DNA of 5,406 bases from an uncultured Lachnospiraceae bacterium (lineage in GTDB: Bacteria > Bacillota > Clostridia > Lachnospirales > Lachnospiraceae): NCBI GenBank assembly GCA_947174615.1, contig CAMWJQ010000297.1, positions 1-5,406 of the forward strand, written 5' to 3'. The translations under genes and the position numbers were made by a program. Positions 1-5,406 of the stretch are shown one piece after another; within the stretch, counting starts at the first letter, position 1, and each line of letters begins with the position of its first letter. The notes under the pieces are model-generated. The model saw only the letters and a list, made by a program, of their open reading frames with translations, had not been told where the DNA came from and searched no databases.

Positions 1-473
1 ATTATGGAAAGAATGGACAGATGGACCGGCGTACCGTGGAGCCTGTGAAGCTGCTTTTTAAGGAATACACATGGTATCTCGAGGCATTTTGCCGGGAGAA
101 AAAAGACTGGCGGATGTTCAAGCTGTTCCGCATGAAGCGTCTCTGTGTACTGGACGAGGTCTATGCGCCAAGAGCGGCATACATTCGACAGGAAGATGAA
201 GCGCAGGGGAGTGATACACAGGCTGACACTGATATGACGGTGGTTGATGTAAGGATTGACAAAAAGGAAGCATACAGGGTATACGACCGGTTTGAGGAGG
301 AGGAAATCGAGGTGCTGCCGGACGGGAATTTTTTGGTGCATTTTCATGTATCCATAGATGACTGGGGGTACGGCGTTCTCCTGAGCTTTGGACCGTCGGC
401 GGAAGTGCTCGCACCGGAAACGGTAAGACAGGAGATGAAAAGGCGCATTCTGAAAATGGCGGAATGGTACTAG
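1..473 (+). CDS. WYL-domain transcriptional regulator, C-terminal part (5' end outside window)
   Basis: The reading frame is open to the left edge (codons from base 3), so this is the C-terminal half of a longer protein; the ATG at 21 is internal, because the residues before it (YGKNGQ) already fit the WYL domain. The visible part starts in a WYL domain: an R-T-V-E-P-V-K-L stretch, then the signature T-W-Y-L-E-A-F-C and the R-M-F-K-L-F-R-M-K-R-L strand. The last 80 or so residues match the WYL C-terminal extension (YRVYDRF, a DGNFLV strand, then LLSFGPSAEVLAPETVR). Family members are usually about 300 residues with an N-terminal winged helix-turn-helix, which would lie upstream. WYL proteins are cytoplasmic DNA-binding regulators thought to sense small ligands or nucleic acids; the ligand and targets here cannot be told. 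The stop codon TAG (471-473) lies inside the arm of a palindromic element. Family assignment is confident; the role is inferred. Confidence 0.9.
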   Translation, partial: YGKNGQMDRRTVEPVKLLFKEYTWYLEAFCREKKDWRMFKLFRMKRLCVLDEVYAPRAAYIRQEDEAQGSDTQADTDMTVVDVRIDKKEAYRVYDRFEEEEIEVLPDGNFLVHFHVSIDDWGYGVLLSFGPSAEVLAPETVRQEMKRRILKMAEWY

Positions 474-635
474 AGCGTGTTTGAAAAATCATTCCCGTCA
501 TCTGCACGCCCCAATTTGCGCGATATTTGCGCCAAATTCAGGTTACATAGCCCGCTATGCGCCCTTCATTTGGCGCAAATCTCCCACAAATTGTGACGCA
601 TATCTGACGGAAAGCATTATTCAAACACGCTCTAG
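470..635. repeat. 166-bp imperfect palindromic element (MITE/REP-like hairpin)
   Basis: The outer 15 bases, 470-484 (ctagagcgtgtttga), are the exact reverse complement of 621-635. Continuing inward, 485-537 pairs with 568-620 without any gap (14 mismatches in 53 positions by my count), including a perfect 13-bp block at 525-537/568-580. The apex is CATAG-CCCG-CTATG at 546-559. All arms share one dyad centre between 552 and 553, so the entire element is a single long hairpin; about 63 of 83 position pairs are complementary. No transposase is present. It carries no convincing gene: a TTG-started frame crosses it without a ribosome binding site. The structure fits a non-autonomous miniature repeat or long REP-like element. 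I believe similar sequences recur in Lachnospiraceae genomes, but this is memory, not a search. It is followed by no T tract, so it is not a classical intrinsic terminator. Confidence 0.8.
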
Positions 636-650
636 AGCGTGTTTGAAAAA
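620..650. repeat. Extra terminal-repeat copy forming a perfect 28-bp palindrome
   Basis: The 19 bases ctagagcgtgtttgaaaaa occur at 470-488 and again, in the same orientation, at 632-650. Because the right end of the palindromic element (620-633, ttcaaacacgctct) is the inverse of this terminus, the two abut as mirror images around a central TCTAGA, giving a 28-bp palindrome at 620-647 with no unpaired loop. After 650 the similarity to the left part of the element stops. This may be the remnant of a second tandem element, a duplicated terminus left by recombination, or a target sequence resembling the ends. Confidence 0.75.
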
Positions 651-664
651 ACTTTTGCAGAAAG

Positions 665-700
665 ATATAGAATATGACATACTGTTGTCATATTCTATAT
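665..700. repeat. Perfect 15-bp inverted repeat with 6-nt spacer (candidate operator or hairpin)
   Basis: Bases 665-679 (atatagaatatgaca) are the exact reverse complement of 686-700, separated by tactgt. The stem is AT-rich and no run of T follows on the + strand, so an intrinsic terminator is unlikely. It ends at the extended -10 element proposed for the downstream glycosylase gene and would cover its -35 region, which suits a dyad operator for a dimeric regulator; it could instead act as a 5' or intergenic RNA hairpin. The repeat is seen directly; the operator role is inference. Confidence 0.6.
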
Positions 701-708
701 GGTATGAT
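700..708 (+). promoter_or_regulatory. Putative extended -10 promoter for the glycosylase-like gene
   Basis: TGGTATGAT matches the extended -10 form TGn-TATAAT with one mismatch in the hexamer. No good -35 hexamer lies at 16-18 nt upstream, which extended -10 promoters can tolerate. An alternative pairing is ATGACA (674-679) with TATATG (696-701), 16-nt spacer. Either would start transcription roughly 60-70 nt before the ATG at 777. The choice between the two is uncertain. Confidence 0.4.
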
Positions 709-762
709 TGCTGTATGAAATTGCAAAAGAACCTGTGACGATCAAGAGACGCAAATTACAAT

Positions 763-770
763 AGGGAGGA
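763..770 (+). promoter_or_regulatory. Ribosome binding site fixing the glycosylase-like start at 777
   Basis: The sequence agggagga is a near-ideal Shine-Dalgarno site and sits 6 nt before the ATG at 777. It matters because it fixes the N-terminus as M-L-E-L-P-E, so the absence of the usual catalytic proline at residue 2 is not an artefact of a wrongly chosen start. Confidence 0.85.
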
Positions 771-776
771 AATACT

Positions 777-1601
777 ATGCTTGAACTGCCGGAAAGCTAT
801 ACGATAGCAAAGCAGATTAACGAACATCTGACAGGAAAAATCATCAGTTATATTCAGGTCTTGCAGACACCGCACAAATTCGCTTTTTTCAACGGAGAAG
901 TGGACAAGTATGAGGAATATCTGGAAGGACAGACCATAACCGGGGCAGTCTTTCAGGGCGGAATGGTTCAAATCAACACGGAGGACAGCATGATTGTGCT
1001 GAACGACGGAGCATACCCGCGCTACTATGATGACAGGAAAAAATTTCCCAAAAAGCACCAGTTTGCAATTTACTTTGACGACGGGACAGGGATTTTTGTG
1101 TCGATTCAGATGTATGGAGGAATCACTGTTTTTCCAAAAGGAGGGTGCACAGACGGCTATTATGCTTCCTCAAGCACAAAGCCCAACCCGCTTACGGACG
1201 GATTTACATTTGACTATTTTCAGGCGCTCTATCCGGCGGCGGGGAAAAAGCTGTCCGCGAAAGCATTTCTTGCGACACAGCAGCGCATTCCGGGGCTTGG
1301 AAACGGTGTTTTGCAGGATATTCTGTGGGAGGCGGGCATAGACCCGCGCTATCCGATGCAGGACGCATCGGAGGAGGATTTTCGGGCGCTGTATGACGCC
1401 GCGAATAAAATTATCAAAACAATGGCAGAGCAGGGTGGGCGTGATACGGAGCGGGATCTGTTCGGGCAGAAGGGGAACTATATCACACAGCTGAGCAAAA
1501 ATTCCCTGAATGAACCGTGTACCCGGTGCGGGTATGAGATTCACAAAACAAACTACATGGGAGGAACGATTTATTTCTGTGAACACTGCCAGAAACGATA
1601 G
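777..1601 (+). CDS. Divergent Fpg/Nei (MutM-like) DNA glycosylase family protein
   Basis: The protein has 274 residues, the normal size for formamidopyrimidine-DNA glycosylase/endonuclease VIII, the base-excision-repair enzymes that remove oxidised bases. The N-terminus MLELPES corresponds to the family MPELPEV; the H2TH region contains the PGLGNG loop (172-177) and QDILWEAGIDP; the D-T-E-R-D-L-F-G-Q-K-G-N-Y stretch precedes a C-terminal zinc finger with Cys248, Cys251, Cys268 and Cys271 (CxxC-x16-CxxC). Oddities: catalytic Pro2 is Leu, although Glu3 is kept; the usual R-R-G-K strand reads F-Q-G-G-M, so the beta-clamp lysine seems lost; R-R-F-G reads Q-M-Y-G (111-114); and the zinc-finger hairpin Arg is Gly. 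Pro2 forms the Schiff base in classical enzymes, so standard glycosylase/lyase chemistry is doubtful. It may have altered specificity or only bind DNA. The start has a strong ribosome binding site. It is probably cotranscribed with the following transporter, 39 nt away. Family is sure; activity is open. Confidence 0.88.
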   Translation: MLELPESYTIAKQINEHLTGKIISYIQVLQTPHKFAFFNGEVDKYEEYLEGQTITGAVFQGGMVQINTEDSMIVLNDGAYPRYYDDRKKFPKKHQFAIYFDDGTGIFVSIQMYGGITVFPKGGCTDGYYASSSTKPNPLTDGFTFDYFQALYPAAGKKLSAKAFLATQQRIPGLGNGVLQDILWEAGIDPRYPMQDASEEDFRALYDAANKIIKTMAEQGGRDTERDLFGQKGNYITQLSKNSLNEPCTRCGYEIHKTNYMGGTIYFCEHCQKR

Positions 1602-1640
1602 AAAGCGCATGTACACAGAATATGATTGAAGCAAAAGTTT

Positions 1641-2540
1641 ATGAACAAATTTATATTCAGGCAGTCCATGATTTTATTTATGGCTGCCACGGTCTGGGGA
1701 GTTGCGTTTGTCGCGCAGAGTGTTGGGATGGACTATGTGGGACCCTACACCTTTGTTGCGGTGCGGAATGTGGTTGCGCTGGCGGTTTTAGCGCCCTGTG
1801 CTGCGGTTATGGACAAGAGCCGCAAAAAGAAGGGCGGACAACCGCCGCAATATAAGAGAGACAAAAAGACATTGGTAATCGGTGGCATATGCTGTGGCAT
1901 ATGTCTTTTTGCCGCGAGTACATTACAGCAGTTTGGCGTGAAGTACACCACTGTAGGGAAAGCCGGTTTTATCACCGCAATGTATCTCGTGCTTGTGCCG
2001 GTTTTCGGCATTTTCCTGAAAAAAAAGACTGGGCTGAAGGTGTGGACTGCGGTGGGGCTTGCGTCGCTCGGACTGTATCTGCTGTGCATTACAACAGGCG
2101 ATTTTCATCTGCAAAAGGGGGACCTCTATATGCTGGGCTGTGCCGCGATTTTTGCCATACACATCTTGGTCGTGGATTACTTTTCGCCGCTGGTCGAAGG
2201 CGTGAAGCTCTCCTGTGTGCAGACGCTTACAAATGCAGTGCTCGGGGCAGTCATGATGCTGTTATTTGAACAACCTCATCTGTCGGATATTCTTGCAGCA
2301 TGGCTTCCGGTTCTGTACGCAGGAGCGCTCTCAAGCGGCGTAGGCTACACATTCCAGATTATCGGGCAGAAGGGTATGAATCCCACGGCGGCGTCCTTGA
2401 TTTTAAGTCTGGAATCCGTGATCTCTGTGCTGGCGGGATGGCTGATTCTGCATCAGACGCTCACTGCAAGAGAGCTGGCAGGGTGTGCGCTCGCCTTTGC
2501 CGCGATCATACTGGTGCAGCTGCCAGAACGCAGAAAATAA
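1641..2540 (+). CDS. DMT superfamily (EamA domain) membrane transporter
   Basis: This 299-residue, very hydrophobic protein has the two tandem EamA repeats of the drug/metabolite transporter family, with about ten predicted membrane helices by inspection (roughly 9-28, 36-57, 79-97, 105-126, 133-150, 161-180, 190-208, 216-238, 243-266, 275-293). Family marks are the early A-T-V-W-G-V-A-F-V-A-Q-S motif in helix 1 and NPTAASLILSLESVISVLAG followed by W-L in helices 9-10. The usual glutamate after that segment (L-x-E-x-L-T) is Gln272 here. A Lys-rich loop after helix 2 (D-K-S-R-K-K-K) suits a cytoplasmic face. Such proteins export or import small metabolites or amino acids; the substrate cannot be predicted. 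I chose the ATG at 1641 because it puts the WG motif at residues 19-20, as usual; the frame is also open to a TTG at 1626. The ribosome binding site is weak (gaag), suggesting dependence on translation of the gene upstream. No promoter of its own is seen. Confidence 0.9.
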   Translation: MNKFIFRQSMILFMAATVWGVAFVAQSVGMDYVGPYTFVAVRNVVALAVLAPCAAVMDKSRKKKGGQPPQYKRDKKTLVIGGICCGICLFAASTLQQFGVKYTTVGKAGFITAMYLVLVPVFGIFLKKKTGLKVWTAVGLASLGLYLLCITTGDFHLQKGDLYMLGCAAIFAIHILVVDYFSPLVEGVKLSCVQTLTNAVLGAVMMLLFEQPHLSDILAAWLPVLYAGALSSGVGYTFQIIGQKGMNPTAASLILSLESVISVLAGWLILHQTLTARELAGCALAFAAIILVQLPERRK

Positions 2541-2541
2541 C

Positions 2542-2570
2542 TTGAAATTGATGGAAAAATAAACTATACT
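2542..2570 (+). promoter_or_regulatory. Sigma-A type promoter of the chemoreceptor gene
   Basis: TTGAAA (2542-2547) and TATACT (2565-2570) each match the housekeeping consensus at five of six bases and are separated by exactly 17 nt. Transcription would begin near 2577, about 30 nt before the ATG. The promoter begins directly after the transporter stop codon (2538-2540). I see no flagellar sigma-28 type element, so the receptor gene appears to be under housekeeping control. Confidence 0.7.
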
Positions 2571-2606
2571 TATATTACACTAATTTGCAATAGGGGGATA
2601 GTAAAT

Positions 2607-3953
2607 ATGGAAAACAAAAAATACAGAAAGGTTTCCATTATTGTAACCATCAGCGCCTTAATGTTTATTGTTCTTGCAATTGCATTTTCCATCAACAATG
2701 TAGTCGCATGTAAAATGATGGAGCGGGAGGTTGTCAAGGCTTCTGGTATTTCTATGGCAGAGGCGAGGGCTGAAATTATGGGAACTGTCAGGATCATGAC
2801 GGCGGTGAGTCTTATGGTGGGGATTATCGCCTTGGTGATACTGGCGGTATTCATGGAATTTTTACTCGTGAGACCGCTCAAGAGGACGGTCGCAGAGATT
2901 CACAGGATTGCACGCTATGATTTAACAGAGGGGGACATGGAAGGAATCCGTGTGATGAGGACAAGAACAGATGAGATAGGAAGTATCAGCAGAAATATTA
3001 TTTTGATGTATGATAATCTGCATGATATTGTGAAACAGATTGACCAGACCGCAAGCGCGCTGTCCGAGAATGCAGGGACGCTGGCAGAGCATACAGCGCA
3101 GATCAAACATTCGTCGGATGAGATCAACACGACGATGAATGACCTGAGCAATGCAACGATGTCGCAGGCAGGGGAGGCGACGACCAGCGCCAATGAGGTT
3201 GCAAAACTGGATGGATTGATTGTGCAGAACATCACAGACACAGAGAATCTCAGAGGCAATGCAGACGAGATGGATCGCGTGAAAAACAATGGTCTTACTG
3301 CCATCAGAGACTTGATGGACAAGACCGCAAAAAGCCGTGAGAGCATCGCTGCCGTGAGGGAGGCAATGCAGCAGAATAACGAGCAGGCACAAAAGATCGA
3401 ATCAACAAGCCAGAAGATTAATGATATTGCAGACCAGACCAACCTGCTTTCGCTCAATGCAGCGATAGAGGCGGCAAGAGCAGGCGATGCAGGGAGAGGC
3501 TTTGCGGTTGTGGCGGAGGAGATCCGGGGACTTGCAGAGGAGACGAACAGTCTGACGAACGAAATTGGTGCGATTATTCAAGAACTGCTTGAAAAGACCG
3601 CGGATGCAACTAGAAATATGGAGAGCATGGAACGGATTTTCCAAGAGCAGGAGGGCAGTGTCGGAGAGACAAAAGAAAACTTCGTACAGATCGAGCAGTG
3701 TCTTGAGAGCGTACAGTCAAGTGTCAAGATGCTGTATGAGTCGAGTACGAGTATGACCGACAGCAAGCAGATTATCGTGGAGATGATAGAGGGAATATCC
3801 GCAGCTTCAGAGGAGAATGCGGCAGGAAGCGAGGAAGTGCTCGCAGCTGTGGAGACGCAAGACCAGTTTATTTCTAATATCACAGGCATGACACAAAACT
3901 TGTCTGCATTGGCGGCGGAGCTGGCAGAGCAGGCACATAAATTTACATATTAA
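2607..3953 (+). CDS. Methyl-accepting chemotaxis protein with minimal extracellular loop
   Basis: The 448-residue protein is a membrane chemoreceptor that would signal through CheW and the CheA kinase to the flagellar motor. Visible layout: short basic N-terminus, membrane helix 1 (about 9-31), an outside loop of only about 30 residues, membrane helix 2 (about 63-87), a HAMP domain (about 88-140, starting with the conserved V-R-P-L-K-R), then a long coiled-coil hairpin. The tip is the hallmark DQTNLLSLNAAIEAARAG (276-293) followed by DAGRGFAVVAEEIRGLAEET (294-313). Each hairpin arm is about 150 residues, close to the 40H-44H length classes. There is no room for a Cache, 4HB or PAS sensor, so sensing may be through the membrane, the HAMP region or a partner. 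No CheR-tethering pentapeptide is at the C-terminus. Start: AGGGGGA (2592-2598) lies 8 nt before the ATG. A good promoter precedes it and the aminopeptidase gene follows 26 nt later. Confidence 0.95.
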   Translation: MENKKYRKVSIIVTISALMFIVLAIAFSINNVVACKMMEREVVKASGISMAEARAEIMGTVRIMTAVSLMVGIIALVILAVFMEFLLVRPLKRTVAEIHRIARYDLTEGDMEGIRVMRTRTDEIGSISRNIILMYDNLHDIVKQIDQTASALSENAGTLAEHTAQIKHSSDEINTTMNDLSNATMSQAGEATTSANEVAKLDGLIVQNITDTENLRGNADEMDRVKNNGLTAIRDLMDKTAKSRESIAAVREAMQQNNEQAQKIESTSQKINDIADQTNLLSLNAAIEAARAGDAGRGFAVVAEEIRGLAEETNSLTNEIGAIIQELLEKTADATRNMESMERIFQEQEGSVGETKENFVQIEQCLESVQSSVKMLYESSTSMTDSKQIIVEMIEGISAASEENAAGSEEVLAAVETQDQFISNITGMTQNLSALAAELAEQAHKFTY

Positions 3954-3979
3954 ATATTTATAGGAAGGAAGCAAAATAA

Positions 3980-5380
3980 ATGAAAACGGACAATCTCTGG
4001 CTCAAGTATACCGAGGAGGACATGACAAAAGTAAAGGAAGTCTGCGACCGTTATAAACAATGTCTCGACAACGGCAAGACGGAACGCGAGTGCGTGGCAC
4101 AGGTTGTTAAACTGGCGCAGCAGCAAGGATATCGGGAGCTGCACAGCGTGATTGAACAGGGCGGAAAGCTCGAGGCGGGCGATAAGTTCTATGCTGTTCA
4201 GATGAACAAGAGCATTGTGCTTTTTCAGATGGGAAGGAAACCCGTGTCTGAAGGAATGAGCATTCTTGGAGCTCATATTGATTCTCCCAGAATTGATGTA
4301 AAGCAGAAGCCATTATATGAATCGGATGGATTTGCATATCTGGACACGCACTATTACGGCGGTATTAAAAAGTACCAATGGACAACAATCCCGCTCGCGC
4401 TGCACGGTGTTGCTGTCAAAAAAGATGGCACAGTTGTCAAAATCAGCATCGGTGAAAAAGACGATGAGCCGGTATTTGTCATCACGGACTTGCTGATTCA
4501 TCTGGCAGGAGAACAGATGGCAAAGAAGGCAGATGCGGTGGTTGCTGGCGAGAAACTCGATCTGCTGATTGGAAATCGCCCGATACAGCAGAGCGAAGAA
4601 CTTGACAAAGAAGAAAAAGAAGCCATTCGAGCGAATGTTCTCAGGATTCTCTCAGAATATTATGGGATTGAGGAGGAGGATTTTCTCTCTGCCGATCTGG
4701 AGATTGTTCCTGCGGGGAAGGCGCGGGATTTGGGAATTGATAAGAGCATGATACTGGCATATGGTCATGATGACAGAGTGTGTGCGTTTACCTCTGTCTT
4801 TGCAATGTTAGATTTGGCGGATGAGATCACAGATCATACATTGTGCTGTCTGTTGGTTGACAAGGAGGAGATTGGCAATGTGGGCGCGACGGGCATGGCA
4901 TCTCAATTTTTTGAAAATACGATTGCTGAGCTTGTCGCAGCGACAGAGAGGGACTCGCAGCTTCTTGTCCGCCGTGCGCTGGCAAACTCCAGGATGCTCT
5001 CCTCGGATGTCAGTGCAGGCTTTGATCCGCTGTATGCGGATGTTTATGAGAAAAAGAATGCCGCATTTCTGGCAAGGGGACTTGCCTTCAACAAATATAC
5101 GGGTTCACGCGGCAAGCGTGGTTCCAGTGAGGCAAATGCAGAGTATGTGGCAGAAATCAGAAGAATAATGGATGATGCCGATGTGATGTATCAGTTTTCG
5201 GAGCTAGGGAAAGTTGACGCCGGCGGAGGAGGAACGATCGCGCATATCCTGGCGGAGTATGGCATGAATGTGATTGACAGCGGCGTGTCCGTGTTGAATA
5301 TGCATGCGCCGTATGAGGTGGTCAGCAAGGCGGATGTGTACGAGGCTGTGCGGGGATATAGAGCATTTTTAAGGGCATAG
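3980..5380 (+). CDS. M18 family zinc aminopeptidase (aspartyl aminopeptidase-like, 'aminopeptidase 1' type)
   Basis: This 466-residue protein is a cytoplasmic M18 metallopeptidase, which removes N-terminal residues from peptides, often acidic ones, and typically assembles as a tetrahedral dodecamer. The two-metal active site appears complete: His99 with Asp101 in GAHIDSPRID, bridging Asp264 (in Y-G-H-D-D-R-V), general base Glu296 and ligand Glu297 (in DKEEIGNVGATG), Asp343 (in SSDVSAGFDP) and His442 (in M-H-A-P-Y-E). The MHAPYE and DKEEIGNVGATG forms resemble the bacterial 'aminopeptidase 1' (ApeA-like) subgroup more than the eukaryotic one. Length matches the family. AGGAAGGA (3962-3969) lies 10 nt before the ATG. 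No terminator or promoter is seen in the 26 nt after the chemoreceptor gene, so cotranscription is likely. The substrate is inferred from family only; a housekeeping role in peptide turnover is most likely. Confidence 0.93.
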   Translation: MKTDNLWLKYTEEDMTKVKEVCDRYKQCLDNGKTERECVAQVVKLAQQQGYRELHSVIEQGGKLEAGDKFYAVQMNKSIVLFQMGRKPVSEGMSILGAHIDSPRIDVKQKPLYESDGFAYLDTHYYGGIKKYQWTTIPLALHGVAVKKDGTVVKISIGEKDDEPVFVITDLLIHLAGEQMAKKADAVVAGEKLDLLIGNRPIQQSEELDKEEKEAIRANVLRILSEYYGIEEEDFLSADLEIVPAGKARDLGIDKSMILAYGHDDRVCAFTSVFAMLDLADEITDHTLCCLLVDKEEIGNVGATGMASQFFENTIAELVAATERDSQLLVRRALANSRMLSSDVSAGFDPLYADVYEKKNAAFLARGLAFNKYTGSRGKRGSSEANAEYVAEIRRIMDDADVMYQFSELGKVDAGGGGTIAHILAEYGMNVIDSGVSVLNMHAPYEVVSKADVYEAVRGYRAFLRA

Positions 5381-5406
5381 ACCAATAATATTATATATAT
5401 GAACGC

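Noticed and set aside
470..700. Possible intrinsic terminator after the WYL gene
   Set aside because: None of the three hairpins in this stretch is followed by a run of T on the + strand, and on the - strand the bases after the stems are not T-rich tracts either; A runs follow the 28-bp palindrome instead.
481..738. TTG-started 85-codon frame running through the palindromic element and the 665-700 repeat
   Set aside because: It has no ribosome binding site, starts and largely lies inside an inverted repeat, and matches no protein family I know; such frames are often called as hypothetical proteins only because the repeat happens to lack stops.
1626..1640. Upstream TTG start for the EamA transporter giving five more residues
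   Set aside because: The ribosome binding site is no better than for the ATG at 1641, and the ATG places the helix 1 WG motif at the distance usual for the family.
1882..1905. Short direct repeat gtggcatatg, 12-nt period, within the transporter gene
   Set aside because: It is in frame and merely encodes a Gly-Ile-Cys duplication inside membrane helix 3; two imperfect units are too few to suggest a variable tract.
2019..2027. Run of eight A followed by G in the transporter gene, a possible slippage or phase-variation site
   Set aside because: It encodes three lysines in a loop between helices, the frame is intact across it, and no alternative frame product downstream looks real.
2915..3457. 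Long antisense frames opposite the chemoreceptor gene
   Set aside because: They mirror the repetitive coiled-coil codon pattern of the sense gene, are Ser/Ile/Cys-rich without recognisable domains, and lack start signals.
4569..5168. Overlapping + frames inside the aminopeptidase gene
   Set aside because: They are rich in Arg, Trp and Met, as expected from reading the coding strand out of frame, and have no family resemblance or ribosome binding sites.

Overview
The window carries five protein genes, all on the + strand, and reads like a chromosomal segment of a low-to-mid-GC Firmicute, most probably a motile member of the Lachnospiraceae or a close Clostridia relative. This rests on the strong AGGAGG-type ribosome binding sites, the WYL and chemoreceptor types, the family of M18 peptidase, and a palindromic intergenic element of a kind I associate with Lachnospiraceae genomes. 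The taxonomic call is an inference from recollection, not a search result.

Left part (1-776). The window opens inside a WYL-domain transcriptional regulator whose DNA-binding half lies off the left edge. Its stop codon falls inside the outer arm of a 166-bp imperfect palindrome (470-635) that can fold into one long hairpin. A third copy of the palindrome's terminal sequence abuts the right end in direct orientation, creating a perfect 28-bp loop-less palindrome (620-647). Next comes a separate perfect 15-bp inverted repeat (665-700) touching a likely extended -10 promoter (700-708). The stretch 709-762 is leader sequence in which I see no further signal.

Middle part (777-2540). Two genes probably form one transcript: a divergent Fpg/Nei (MutM-like) DNA glycosylase homologue that keeps the H2TH and zinc-finger regions but lacks the catalytic N-terminal proline and several other lesion-handling residues, and an EamA/DMT-type ten-helix membrane transporter starting 39 nt later.

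Right part (2541-5380). A good sigma-A type promoter (2542-2570) drives a methyl-accepting chemotaxis protein with a very small extracellular loop, followed 26 nt later by an M18 family metalloaminopeptidase with an apparently complete active site. No terminator is visible between these two, so they are probably cotranscribed. The last 26 bases (5381-5406) are AT-rich and hold nothing I can identify.

The genes do not form an obvious single pathway. I see no phage, CRISPR, toxin-antitoxin or defence system. The most unusual items are the glycosylase homologue without its expected catalytic residues and the compound palindromic structure in 470-700.
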